Source: Thozetella sp. PMI_491
Lineage: Eukaryota; Ascomycota; Sordariomycetes; Chaetosphaeriales; Chaetosphaeriaceae
DNA length: 64,000 bases
Direction of reading: 5' to 3'
Assembly: GCA_021432635.1 (NCBI GenBank)
Contig: MU270055.1
Coordinates: 557,146 to 621,145 of the forward strand
The notes below the pieces were generated by a model. The model saw nothing but the letters and a program-made list of their open reading frames with translations. It was not told the origin of the DNA and ran no database searches. Positions 47,731 through 60,453 of the stretch are shown piece after piece; within the stretch, counting starts at the first letter, position 1; each line of letters opens with the position of its first letter. Both the position numbers and the translations under genes were made by a program.

Positions 47731-48190
47731 GTGCGGGCCAACTGCCCCCATTCTTTGCGCTCCTGACACCCGTTGCCAGACAGAGAAAGAAGATGGCGAA
47801 GCAAACACTGCCATTCAACGCGGCCGAACCAGACATCGTGCGGGCCTAACATTTGAGCTCATGGCTGACGAGACAGCCAGGGCAGTCCTACTTTCTGGAG
47901 CCCCGGTGCATTGATGGGACAGGACGGCGAGCTACTACCATACTATTCTGGCGTGCAATGTTTTGAGGTTGCAGAGGCTCTAGAAATACGCTGGACAACC
48001 TTGCTAGCGATCCGTGCAGAAGCTAGGGCGAGGGCGGAGGTGCCAAGGCAAAGAGCGTTCGCGCTGCTATTTGTGTCTTATGCGCTACCTAACCTTGAAT
48101 CTATACAACTGCTAGCAGCCTCTCCGTCTACCATTACCATCGTATCTCCAAATACGTCATCACGAAGGCGGGGGCCAGAGGTCTGATTAA
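47731..48190. terminator. Convergent 3' spacer, NAA30 and SEC24
   Basis: NAA30 and SEC24 converge across 460 bp. The sequence should contain both 3' ends. No gene is supported. Confidence 0.4.
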
Positions 48191-51181
48191 TCACTGTACG
48201 ACCTAGAGACTCGCGTATTAGATCCAGCTTGGTTAATCGACGGTGGTTGTCGGGGTGGAGGAACGTGTGTGGAATCGACTTACCTTTTCCCGCAGCGTAC
48301 CCATCCATTGCTGGAAGCTCATGCCCTGGTCGGCGCGGTCCTCCACCAGTAGCGTTTGCGCCCAGAGTTTCAAGCTCGGCTCGCCATCTTCACGCACAAT
48401 GTACAGATGCGGGACAATTATGCTGCCCACCCCCCGAGCCTTGAAGTCGCGGCTCTTGTTGACCACAGCACGTACCCGCTCGTTGAAGTCATTGTCGAGC
48501 TCCGGCAGCGTGCCCTTCCCAACTTGCAGCTGTGTCCGGTCAGAGACACCGAAGACGTCAATAAGCAGCTGCTGTACCGCATCCCTCCCCACCCAGAGGA
48601 ACTGCGTCTGCCCGTCGTCAATGAGATACAAACCGTACGGCACTAGTCTCTCCGACGACAGGTTGAGCGGTGGGGGGAGGACGATTTGGCCCGTCTCTGC
48701 GTCGGGAACCCCCGCGTTATTGGGCATGTCGTGGAGCGAATACAGCCGGGGGTATATGTACTGCATCAATAATGGCAGCGGCAAGGTCGAGAGCTGGCAT
48801 AGGGCTGCCGATCTGAGGTCAGAGGGGATTTGCGCCGACTTCCTCAGGCCGACATTCTTGAGCAGCCCGAGGAACAAGGCGGGTAGAGCGCGCAGGTTGG
48901 TGGGGAACTGAAGGCCACCGCCCATACTGCCTCCCGCGAGCTCCTTCCTGAAGGTCTGCAGGAGCTCGATGATCTTGTATTGCAGGGCGTCCCTAGCAGC
49001 GTCCAAGCTGTTACCAAGGACTCTCTCGACAGTTTTATGGCTAAAGTAGGTAGTGATGGCGCACTGGTCCGCAGATGCATACACATCCGCAAGGCTTGTT
49101 GTAGTCGGTAGGGCCAACGTCAGAACTCGGATGCGCCGCTCTCCGTTGCAAGTGGTGTGGAGAACAGCCGCCTGCATACAGACAATGTTCTTGGTCAGGT
49201 TTTCGTCGATGGCCACCTCCACAACATAGCATTGGTCACGAGGGAAGGCCGGGAAGGCGCACAGGTCGGAGCTCCGGTTGAAGAAGTTGCCATAGAAGGT
49301 GCTCATCCGAAGACCAGTCGTAGCGCGCACCCGGAGGACGGCCTCGAGGCCGATCTCCGACGACAAGTAGTCGCTGAACTCGGAGGCAAATTTGACCGCA
49401 TCCTCAGGTCGCCCGGCATTCCATCCGGGGTAGAACCAGGTCTGGCCGCCTGTGTAGCGAGGCAGATTGCTCAGAGAGGCGACGTCCTGGTACTGGGAGG
49501 AGAAGAGAAACATGTCTATCGAGACCTGGTTCTTGGAACATTCAACCGCGAAGCTCTTGTAGAAACTGTTGGCTGTTTGGAGGAGGCTGCTCTCTTTGGA
49601 AGTGCCAAGGAGCTTCTTGTCTTCCCTCATGTCAAGCCTGCCGTAGCCAACATTGGGCAGGGACGCGCTTAGGACCACAATCTTGCCGCCCAGGGGGGAT
49701 ATCAGCTTATGGCCAGCCCGCAAGGCGGAACCCATGCACGAGCCGCTGTTTTGATTGCTAACAAACATTTCAGGCAGTTTAGTCAAGAAGCTTTCAATGT
49801 TGGACCGGCACTCGGCCAAGGGCACGAGGAGGTCGTGCGGGACGGGTAGGAATGGCTCGTCTAGGTCACTAACGACCAGCATGTTGGTCTCCCCGTTCTC
49901 TTCCTCATCTTTGGGGACGGAGAAGTAGTGCAGGCTCGAATCCACAGCGATGAAGCCAAGACGTGTCCGCCGGTCCGCATTCGGTATCCTGTTAAGGCTG
50001 TCGAGAATGGTGCGGGCACTAGTAGCAAGAAGGCCTGTCGAGACGGATGCATAGCTGACATCGAATAGGAACAAGTAGACCAGCGGCTGTGGGGGGCGAA
50101 CCATGTACTCTTGGGGGGCAACGAACTCAACGACCGCGTGGTTCAGCTCGTGACGCTGCCAACGATCCACGTTCTTTTGCGCAGCAGCGTCCCAGTCGAA
50201 GGCCTGGGGCACGTCGTTGGTGAGGTTGCACATGTTACAGCGCCAGCGGTGGCCATGATCCAGGAAGGTCACGAATGGGTTGATGTAGGACCTACACCTG
50301 CGGCATCGCGAGATCACCTGGTCCTGTACTATGGGGACGTTGTCGTCGAGGTCATGAAGGGCCGCATATGGCTGAATGACGAGTGCAAACGGCAGTTTGC
50401 TCTTCTTCAAGAGCGAGTGCGTCGTCGGTACGGCGTTAAGCGTGGACCTGATGTACTTGGGAGAGCAGTTGGCATCCGGTGAAGGCGTAACACTAGACTG
50501 CAGGAGCGTGGGTCAGCAAGGCCGGATATCCAAGTAATGCACGTATAAGGCAGACAGGAAGCGGCTCACATTCGGAGGGAGAATGATGGGAGGCGGAGGA
50601 AGCTCTAGCTCGGAGACATTGAAAGGCTGGTTCAGGAGGTCGGTCGGGTATAGCTGGTTCAGGGGGCCCGGCCGCTGCTGAGGAGCTTGCTGTGGCTGCT
50701 GGGCGCCGGAACCGAGCTGCATCGACGAGAGCCCAGACGTGATGCCCTGGACGCCTCCGGGGGTGGGCGGTGCTCCAGCGGCGGGGTAGTAGGACTCAGG
50801 GGCTTGATAGCCAGGGGCGCCGGTGGCAGGGGCGCCCGCCTGGCCGCCGTAACCGGGCTGAGGGACACCGTAGCCCGCAGGCTGGGCGTCCTGCTGGGGA
50901 AAGCCGCCGTAAGCCGGCGCGGCGTGTTGGGGAGCTCCGAACTGCCCGCCGGCCGGTGACTGCCCGCCTGCGGCCACATTGGCGCCCGTGCCGACGTCGA
51001 ACGCGCCTGCAGCATAGGCCCTCTTCTTTTTCCTACCGTGGTCGGCGGGTTGTTGTGCCTGAGCCTGGGGAGGGGGGGACGACTGGTTCGGGTATCCCTC
51101 AGCTGCAGGGTCGGGGTAGGGAGCCTGCTGGCCATATTCCTGGGGCGGGTACTGGCCGTAGCCGTCGTTGGGAGCCGCCAT
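48191..51181 (-). CDS. SEC24: COPII coat cargo-binding subunit SEC24
   Basis: Cargo adaptor of the COPII inner coat on ER exit sites, partner of Sec23. Three exons, 51181-50570, 50497-48284 and 48202-48191, give 945 residues. The N terminus (about 1-200) is Gln/Pro/Gly/Ala-rich, ending at LPPN before the first intron. A zinc finger with two CxxC pairs (about 269/272 and 291/294) precedes the trunk ([18 protein letters not shown]), beta-sandwich, helical and gelsolin-like domains ([19 protein letters not shown]). The last exon is only 12 nt and adds VVQ and the stop after GTLREK. Without that splice the frame would continue into an unrelated tail, and the spliced ending matches the short ending seen in homologues. 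Confidence 0.94.
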
Positions 51182-52852
51182 GTCAAAGCTAGGGCTTTGG
51201 TTAGGGGTGTTGAGCGAAGAGCACGACTGCGTGCGACGAGTAGGTTCTAAGAGCAGTCGCTGGGGGGGGTAGAGATAGAGCTGCCAGCCGGGAATGGCGA
51301 TGCAAAATCCAGTTCTGGCTGTTCCGGTGATTTGCAAAGGGCGGAGCTGGGCCGGGCGACCTTGGGAGAAGAGGAGCCTAGAGGTGAGGGCGGACAGCTG
51401 GCCTCTACTCCACCTAGATTCGATCTGGCCTTCTCGTCAACAGCCAAAGCGAGCGGAAAGGGGAAAGGGCAGCGGACCCGTGGCTCAAGAGCTCGGTGAG
51501 CACACGTAGTCCTTGCAAAGGAGGGTCGGGGTTGGATGAGAGGAGCTATGGGCGCTCTGTTGGGACGAGGTGCAGCACAGACGACCACGATAACAGCAAA
51601 CGCCTGGCGGGATGGAGCTGCTGTCAACGGACCTGAGGAAGCGACGTGACGAAATCACTTGTGGGCGGGAGCAAGCCTCACAAGCCTCAATCAGCGCCAC
51701 ACTTGAGGTCCCCACCTCCCCTAGATTTTTTTTGAACACGCAAAGAGCCATCCACGTGACTATTGGTAGTAATGTTTCCGCTCCCTCTACAGTACTGTGT
51801 ATTACCTAGGTAGCCGGTGCGCCTGCCGTTTATCAAGACAGGGGCTTTCTTTATCAGCAAACGAAAGTCATGGCGTGGCATGCCCCTCTCAAGAAGGCAT
51901 TTCTTGGCCAATGGCATGGCATGTTTGGGCGACTGGCTATCTCGAGCACCTTGTCTTCTTATGCCTACCAAAGCATGGACGAGGGAGGAATAACTCGCCA
52001 GGATTACCAATTGTATCGATGCGTTCTACCTGTACCGATGCGCACCACGCACAACTAAATGTAGCAGCTCGGTGAAAGGACAAGCCGTCGTCCGCTTTGG
52101 ATAGCCACTTCCACTGGCCACTATTGCGAACCGGAGGCCTCTTTCAAGCCCATAGGCCTCATGCCAAGGAGTTTGAGAGCTACAGCACAGGAAGCATTCC
52201 AACGTACGGTAGTTCTTGTAGTAAAAGCACGCTTGGGAGGAGGATAATACCCCTCCCCTCCCCCCTCCCCCGAAAATAACACGGCCAAAGGGAACTACCG
52301 AGCAGGGGGGAGCTGAACCATCGGCTGCCACCAGTCAGTCTCCCTGCACGCCGCTCTTCTTCCTCCGCCCGCCCCCTTTTTTTTTCCCTCCCTTTCAGAC
52401 CAACGCTCAGTTGTTTGCTCTCTTGTACCCCTACGCTTGCTCTCGTGTATTCCTGCTCCAATTCCGGCTGCCTCGCATTCCCTTTTTTTGGCCCTCTCCG
52501 GCAGCCATTTCCCCCGTGGTCGGAACAACCCCGAGGCTTGGCCCCTTAGGGATTCGCGACCTTCTCGATCGTCTGACAGTGCCTGTTAGGCTGCGTACCT
52601 CTGTGCCCGGGAGTTGCTGTGCTGCGGTGTGATTTGGCTCGCCTGGGTGGATTCGCCGCCGAATTGACACCCTGGAATTCGACCCCATTGCACTTCAAAG
52701 ACTTCCCTAGCAGGCTAGCAGCAGATCACCAATTTCGCAACTAGCCCTCGCATCTCCGATCACCTCGGCCAAGACGGGCCCCGCTCTTGAGGGGATCCCA
52801 CGAGCGTTGCAATCCGTTCAGCTTGTTCACTGCGCGGTTCTCATTCTCGAGG
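51182..52852. promoter_or_regulatory. 1.7-kb divergent spacer
   Basis: Upstream region shared by SEC24 (minus) and the small membrane protein gene (plus). A motif copy ATTACCTAGGTAG lies at 51801-51813. The stretch at 52360-52520 is strongly pyrimidine-rich. No gene is supported. Confidence 0.45.
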
Positions 52853-53338
52853 ATGGCGTGGAACAAGTCCCAGTCTTCTCCGTCTACGATCAGGTATGAA
52901 GCTGTTCCCATGCACGTCGCCTCCCAAGGCGCTGGGCAGAGCAGATAGGCTCGTCCGCTAACTCCCACCTCTAGCCAGGTGCTACCCCTAATCATCACCT
53001 TCGTGATCCTAGGCACCCTGGGCTGGGTTGGCTACCAGATTTACCTCTCCGTTACCAAGATCCAGGCCCAAGCCAGCAAGCAGATGGGCAACAAGAATGT
53101 CGTCTTTACCAAGGATGGGCTGCGCGTAGGCGTGAAGCATGTCGAGAACGAGCAATACGTTGATGCGACACAGAATTGGGTGGTGAAGGCGTGGAATCTA
53201 AGCAATGATGCCAAAGATGAAGCAAAGAGCAAAAAGTGCGTGCCCCTTAACCATCCTTCCGGCGGGCCTCGCACTTCCGGGCTATACTGCATACTGACAT
53301 CGTCTCTCCTCCCAACGAACAGAAAGAAGAGCAAGTGA
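52853..53338 (+). CDS. Small single-span membrane protein, fungal conserved type
   Basis: Three exons, 52853-52893, 52975-53235 and 53323-53338, give 105 residues. A hydrophobic segment (about residues 16-37, VLPLIITFVILGTLGWVGY) near the N terminus is followed by a polar region containing GNKNVVFTKDGLRVGVKHV and DATQNWVVKAWNLS. The protein ends KKSK, which fits the KKxx dilysine ER-retrieval pattern if the tail is cytosolic; that topology is my inference. I recognise the pattern of short conserved fungal proteins of this type but not a named family. The last exon is only 16 nt and supplies most of the Lys tail. Confidence 0.72.
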
Positions 53339-54485
53339 TGTGCCAACCGGTAGCCGAGAGCTAATATCGCCCTTCGTACTCTGCCCATACCCCCCCAAGG
53401 CCGTAATGACAACGCCTACCCCCCCCAAGCAAACGGCTGATTCGATTCGGATGGTTCAGCTTTTTAAGAAAAGCCCTGATCACAGCCACGGCCGCTGGTA
53501 GCCCTAGCAGAGCGTGCCAGGTTTCTAGACCCGAGCGCAACAAGGAAGGTTCCAATAGTGACTGGCCCAAAGTTGAAGATGAAGCGCCGCTCGGATGGCT
53601 GAGCACTGTGCCTGGCGCCAGCCATAGGTACCTTACGTGGTACTGTTTAGAGAGAAATACTGAAAGATCGGGCCTTGCGACGCGCATCTTCCCTCCTGAT
53701 ATCCCTGCCCCCGTGCTACTCCGTACCTGGCTACTTTGGACTAAATCACCAACCAAAGCGTCCAAACAGAACCTGCATACGAACATAGCAGCGATGATAC
53801 CATAGGGCAAACAAGCGGCGTTGGCTCGAATGCAAAGGCAGAGTGCCTCATACCTTGCTGGGGAACTCTCGGCTAGGAGCATGGCAGCTGTGTTGCATAC
53901 CTTCACGCCATGTTTCGATGCTTTCGTAAAGTGGTATTTGGGAATGTAACTATCTGACACAACGCCATCACTCGCGCTTCATGATTCCTTCGATCTACCT
54001 CAAGAGTTATGTTCGCCTTGTTTGAGCCTCGACACGCGTTGATCCCTACTAGAAGAGCAGTGATCGCTCAAGGGAATATCCTGCCCAACACCCGGAACTT
54101 AATCCCAAATAGAACAATGTTGCATCAGATTTAAGGTATTGAGCAGCCCCCAGCGCCTCCCAAATACACACCAAAGGAAACCTCATCGGGGCAGGCCCAG
54201 TCCACCAGGAACAACGCGGGCCGAGGACAGAGGAGGGCGACAGAAGCCCACGCCAGTATTCAGCCAGAGTGGAAGAAACCCGTCCTCCCAGCTTAGAAGC
54301 GGTGGCCTATTGAGCCTCCCAGAGACACTAGGTTGCCGTGGGCCAAGTCGAACAATCGGGCTCAACAGCTGGGTATCGCCGAGTCCTTCCCCGAGGCCAC
54401 TCACTCACGATATTAAGAAAACAGCGCCTCATTAGACATACCCAGCCAAAGTCAATGGGTTGACGTCCCGCACGGTCCCTGTCTT
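53339..54485. other. Convergent spacer
   Basis: About 1.1 kb between the small membrane protein gene and the Zn2Cys6 gene, which face each other. A 199-codon minus-strand frame (53361-53960) crosses it but has no domain or codon pattern that I trust. Confidence 0.4.
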
Positions 54486-56672
54486 CTAAACAGAGAGAAG
54501 CTTCTGCGCGACCCATTGACCTGACTCGCCGGCCGTCCCAGCGGCTTTGTTCAGGAGCTCTGCCCGCCGCTGCTGGAAGAGCTCGTTCTGCATAGCCTCG
54601 CGTTGTTGCAGCGGATTCATAGCGTAACCAGCTGTCGGAGGTGCCTGTCTTGCGGATAGCAGCTTTTCGAAGTTATGGGCCATCCCAGGGTATGGTGTCG
54701 CCATCAGGCCGTCACGGCGGATGAGCATTGAGGGGATACGGACTTGAAGCTGATAGGAAGTGTCAGAATCAATGGCTGCGATGGTGGGGGAGGTAGTACT
54801 GACCTGCGATAAGATGTGCGCGTACTTCACCCCTAGCTCGTCACCGATATATCTCAGGCGGCCTTGAACCCAGGACCGTTGGGTATCCGTGACATAGTCC
54901 TGCCCCATGACGCAAGCCAACGGCCAGGTCAAGAAATAGCCTGCCAACCCCTTCATAGAGTCGTCCTCGCCGCACGCGAAACCCGATAAGTCGTGGTTCT
55001 GGAACAGATGCCTTTTGCGAGTGTGCCAACCGAGGTGGTATGGCACTGAAGCCAGGATGTCGGTGATCGTTTCGACGCAGACCCGAGCTGCGGTTGCATA
55101 CTCGGGCGTAGTTCGGTAGTCGACAGGCGAGCACACCCATGCAGCGCAGCGAACGGATACCGAGGCGAGGATTAAGCGGGTGGTCCGGGCCATATTCCAG
55201 ACGCTGGCGATCCAAAAGTCGTTGTACACATCCACTCGCCCTGGAAACACCTCAGCCTTGGAATAGTCGCCGTTCGGTACGTGATCTTCCCAGCACAGAG
55301 TCTTGTAGCGCCAGTGATCTGGCAGCCCCTTCATCCAGCTGACCACCTCTTGGTCTAGAGACTGAGCGCGACGCATCATAGCTAGCATCTGGTCGATATT
55401 TTCCGGAGTTCGGGCCATGCTACTCATAAGCCGCGTGACCTCGGCTCGGAGCTCACTCGTCTTGAGGTTGATGCACTGGCACGAGGCGGCTGTCTCGTCT
55501 TTGACAGCGTCATTGATCCACCAGTCGACCCCCATGATAGGTGCTTTCCCAGACGTCAAGGTATGGATGATCTACACGAACTAGGGTATTAGAAGCCCGC
55601 GCAAGCATACTCGGCAGAAGGGCAGGGAACAAGGTTCTCACGAGCTGTGTCCGGACGGCAATGAACAGTAACAGGCCGGTCTTTGTGCGTAGCTGCTTTC
55701 GCCCACGGGCCTTGACGATCTGTATGGCCCCTTCGACGTGGGAGCCCCAAGCGAAGTCGCCCATTTGCTTGGCCGTAATATTCTAGCCCCGGCTTCAAGT
55801 TAGAGATGTGATTGACTAAAGAAAACGAAGTAGAAGCCACCAGAGAGTTGCTCTTAGGAAACCATCGTGGGGGAAAGGGATTCGAAATTACAAACGTACC
55901 TCAAACATCCCCAGCAGCAGCACGGCTGCGAGGACGGCATCCGTCTTGGAAGCTTCGGGGTCCTGTAGAGCGGTGTTGGTGGCGCTCAAGGCGCGGGTAT
56001 ACTCGTTGTAGGCGCGATCCCGGAAATCGAGGCCGTCGGCGCTGACACGGCTGCCGAGGGAAGCGAGGGCGCAGGCGTTGAAAGCGTGCTGCAGGTGGCT
56101 ATTGGTTGCCTCGGACTTCATAAGGGGAACCAGATAGTCCATAAAGCCGCGGGTACTCCCTTGGCGCGGGACCAAGACGAAGTTAGACACGAAGTGGCAC
56201 GATGCCCGAGTCTCGGTCGGGATCTGGATGGCTGGGATGATGGCCATCTCGAGGGGGGAACGGGGGGGGTCCTTGATGATGGGAAACATCTCGTCATCGT
56301 CCCGGGACGAGGCAGGCGAGATGGGCTCCTGGCCGGCCCTGCCCATCTTGTGGGAGATGGCTTTTCGGTTGGCCTTCTGGGCCCTTCGCTCGGTTGCCTT
56401 GGTCTCGTTCCGAAAGACGAGGTCGAATTCATCTTTATACCCAGGGCACTGGCGTCTAGACTTGGCACACTGATTGCAGGTCGGCTTTGTCTCGTCGCAC
56501 TATGAGGGGTGTTACCATGCCACACCAGCAAGTTTGCAGCGCAAGCTGGAAGGGCGCGGGGGGGGGGGGGGGGGGGGGGGGGGGGTTGGCTAAGACGAGA
56601 TAGACGACATACCTTGATGCGTCGGGTCCTGCACATCTGACAGCCCCTCGAGGGCTTGCCGCAGTAGACCAT
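54486..56672 (-). CDS. Zn2Cys6 fungal transcription factor
   Basis: Binuclear zinc cluster regulator, nuclear. Five exons, 56672-56613, 56499-55900, 55782-55642, 55571-54804 and 54749-54486, give 610 residues; all introns are phase 0. The first intron splits the zinc cluster, and the spliced pattern is CX2CX6CX6CX2CX6C with the cysteines at residues 11, 14, 21, 28, 31 and 38. That is followed by PGYKDEFDLVFRNET, a block common in this subclass. The C-terminal two thirds match the helical fungal transcription factor domain (ACALASLGSR, DAVLAAVLLLGMFE). The first intron contains a 28-G run. There is no adjacent metabolic cluster, so no target pathway can be proposed. Confidence 0.88.
56558..56585. 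repeat. 28-nt G homopolymer in an intron
   Basis: Uninterrupted run of 28 G residues on the plus strand (C in the transcript), inside the first intron of the Zn2Cys6 gene. The exact length may be affected by sequencing error. Confidence 0.8.
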
Positions 56673-59600
56673 GACGACGGATGGAGGAAGTTGCCTTGGC
56701 TGAGAGCTTTACGTGTGGATGAGTGTGAGTGTATGGTTATGGTTATTGTTACCGCTGTTGTTGTTGTTGTTGTTGCAATTGCTTCCTATACGGCCCGAGA
56801 TGGCAGTATGGAGGGGAGGACTGGTTCAGCGAGGGCGCGGCAGCCGGCTATCACTGTTGTTTTACCCCCAGAGAGGAGAGGGGCTGCTGATGTTGCTGTT
56901 CTTCTTGTGCTATCCTGTCGGTCTACCTACTTTCGGCAGAGAGGACAACGGGGAGTGCCTTGGGGTCAAGCGGCGGCGATTGTTCTGTTCGACGGTAGTA
57001 CACGGAAGCCGGCGGGGAGCCCGATAGACGAGTGAGATTGGACCTAAAAAGAGCAAGTAGGTTGGGCGAGACTGAAGGAAAAGAGGGTACAATGAGCAAG
57101 GGGATATGAAGATGGCCCCATCGCAAGTGGTTGACGTGCACTGACATGAAACCCTGGCCGGGGTTGGCAGGCGATCAGAAGCTAAAAGGACAGCCGGGGG
57201 GAGGGGTGCTGCAGCATCAGAAGTGCCGGACGATCTCCCCTAGAGCCTGGCCTGCCTACTAGCTCGGCGAAGGTGATGGGGCCAGCTAGCGGACTAGTGG
57301 GTACAGGGTCTGGTGGGACGAGCCCCGTGGAGGACTACCACCGCCTGATAGAAGAGACCAGGCAGTCTCCGTACGAAATCTCTCGTTGTCGCCTTCCTCT
57401 CCACGCTTCCAGAAAGAATTCGCTTTACCGCCGATGCTAGCTTGACACAACACGACTCCGAGCCATCTCGTTCTCGGCCTGGGCTTGTTCGCTTGGGAAC
57501 CGGGGGGGGGGGAGGTGCGGTGGAGTATGAGGTGAGGAGACAAGGGAAAGAGGGCGCACAGTGCAACGGAGGCCGAGGGGAGCCCCGAAAGCACGCAGTA
57601 AACCGGCCAACAACGCGCACTTAGACGGACGAGAACCGCTGCGGCGAGCTCGGGAAGCTTACTTTACAAGCTCGAGACAACCATGCTCTAACCCCCTTCC
57701 TCGTAATTTTTGTTGCGAGGAGGGCCTTCATCCTTTCATGAGCTGCCTCGCCCAGTTTAAATGTTCTCCTTGGGATGGTAGCCACCCATGCCACTACTCT
57801 ACCTAGCAAAGCAGCAGGCACAGTACCTACCGTGGGTACATACCTGCAAGAGTAGATCGGGCAAGAGCCACAGATTTTGACGCAGAGAGCAACCGAACAT
57901 AAGCGGCGCTGTGGCGTCTTGGCGGGGAGCCAAGGCCTAGAGAGCGGGTTAGCACCGATGGCAACGGAGTACCTAATTTAGCGGGGCGAGCCTGGAGAGC
58001 TCGGCCAGAGGGGCGATGGCGAAGGCCAGAGGTACTCTATGTACCTAGCTGGGCGGCAAGGAGAGGGGAGCGGGGAAAGCCGTGTTCCATCGCAGCCGAG
58101 GAAGGGCACGCTCCCAAAAGTAACAGAAAAAAGCAAATCGCCCACAGCTAGGACAGGTGGAAATGGAAGGAGCGCGGTGGGTGGTCCAGGGAAAGGACAA
58201 AGGACATCACATCGCGTCCCCCTCCTAGAGCAGCGCTACCCAAGGAACGCGAGGGTGCATGTCCGCGCGCGCGAATAGGTAACTACCCAAGACGTTACCT
58301 TTTCCCTTAGTCCATCTACCTCCGTACCTTACCCAGCCTTACTACGTAAACCTAGGTTGTCTCAACACCATTTGTTCCTACGGCCGACGGAGTGCCTCGG
58401 CTGCCCGCAAAGGTTGGTTACGGCCTCCCTCTCTCCTCCGGACGGAGCAGGAAGGGGCTAGGCGCTTTCAAAGGTGATGTTCGTCGGGTCGGACAGAGGG
58501 GAAACGAGACCAATCGGGGGATGCTAGAGAAATTTGAAAAGAGGCCCGTTGCATTGAAGGGAGCGGGCACTGGGCTTGTTCACAGCCACCAAGTTCTGTT
58601 TGAGGTTGGGCTGTTGTGTCAGAATGTTGGGATGTTTTGGATATTGGGCTTTGACTTCCACTCAGGCAGTCGGCGACGACGGCCCAGGTCCCCAAGGCAG
58701 AGGGCATGGAGGCGTGTGCGAGCTAAGTTGCCGGGGTGGTCCATGACTCTCGTCGCATGTTGACCGTTGCCGAAGGTCCGTCCATCGGTTGGAGCAGCCA
58801 GCCAGCCTTGAGTTCTGCCGAGGTGCTAATAGAGGACCGGGGACTGAACCGGGCTAGAGACGTGGCAAAGGAGGGCGGCCAAAGCCAAGTCGCATTACGT
58901 TTCTTTTGGGAGAGGGGAAAGAGAACGTGCCACAGGTGTGGCACCTAAGCTAAGGAGATAGGCAAAGGTAAGGTAGGTCGGTACCCGGGGCGCTGTACCT
59001 AGCCAAGGGACCTCAGGTGCCTGATAAAGTTAAGCGAACTACTGAAAGTTCCCCGAGTTAATTACAAACCAGCCGGAGTGCTAGGCTTGCCACGGAATAC
59101 AGCAGCCTTTTGGCCCCTTTCTCGATCAAACAAGGGAATGCGATGTGACTGCCGTGTGTCTACATAGCACTGGGTCTCCACAGAATTGGGGGAGGGGGGG
59201 GTTGTACACTAGCACCAACTGCGCACACCTTTTGGCGAAGCTCCAAGCAAGTCAATGCAAAAGGCACAAGAGGGGGATGCAGGTATGGGTCCGTATGCAA
59301 TTCTGTATGTACTGTACAATAGTCTATGTGCCTCCTGCTCGCGCAGAAATGCACAAGGCTCTAATGCAGGGGTGAAAAGTTGGGGCCACCAGAGAAAAGC
59401 TACCGGGGGAGCGAATGGGATCCCGCATGAGTTCCCAGACAAACCAGACAGCCGCGGACCAGAACCCGGTTGTGCTCGGGTTCAACTGGGCCCACAGCTC
59501 TCGCAGCTCTCGGGGGACACATGGTACATCATATGCGTAAGCGAATATGATCGACGACCCCTAGTCAGATCTCACATCACCAGTCCCGAGATCCCAACCA

Positions 59601-60453
59601 GATACCGACTGGCCAGGCACGAAACCCGCCAACTCACCACAGTGTATGGCCCAGCTCATTAACCTTGTTCATCCGTCCACGCCCGTTCTATAGGCATCTC
59701 GGTTGACTACCAACTAACTAAGGTAGGTAGGTAGGCACCTAAGGCAGGCAACTACCCCCCCCGCTTGCCCCTACGTACCCGGTCCCGGATGTGCCACATG
59801 CTCAGATACCGGTCCAGCTCTTCCGCTGGAGAGATACAGGAATGGAATAACTACATTCCCTTCCCTTGATGGTGGCCGAGGTAAAGGCTGAGGCCGACCC
59901 CCTCTCTCCTCCTCGCCGCCGAAAGGGCCAACTCGCACATTTGATGCCATCGATAACCCCCAATCCCCCCTTCACGGGACCAAAAAAAAAGGTCATCCCA
60001 GGCCGTGCCCATCACACCAGTTCTACTACCATGATGCTCCAGACCATGTTCACTTTTCTCACCAGAGACACGCGCACTCTACGGTCACGTCCCAGTCGAA
60101 CTAGGGCATGCCAGTCCCACCTCCAAGTAGCCCCAGCCATGCGTATACTGCCATATGGCCGAGGCCAGAGCTCGGAGACGCCCTTGTCCTGCATTGTTAT
60201 GAATAAGCAGTTAGATTGCTTGATGCTCTCGTAGTACTTTACATTTCGGGTGTATGGTATCTCGTGTCCACCACCGCAGCCAAATGGACGCCCCTCCCAC
60301 TGCGATTCCCCTGCCTCTCTGCGCCACCATGGTCCCTCCCTCTGTTCGCTCTCGCTTTCTTTGCATGACTTTTGTCTCCTCTATTTTCATGGGTTTTCCA
60401 GGGCAGATTCATCCCAGGTTCTACTCCCCTCCCCCCGAAAGCTCTTCTCAAGA
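56673..60453. other. 3.8-kb spacer with no supported gene
   Basis: Upstream of the Zn2Cys6 gene and downstream of the karyopherin gene. It includes a GTT repeat near 56755-56775 and many copies of the GGTACCTA/TAGGTAGG motif (57823-57830, 58038-58045, 58345-58365, 58965-59005 and 59718-59745). Open frames are short and show no domain. Confidence 0.45.

Noticed and set aside
53361-53960. 199-codon minus-strand open frame
   Set aside because: No domain, no splice partners and no convincing start context; kept as spacer.
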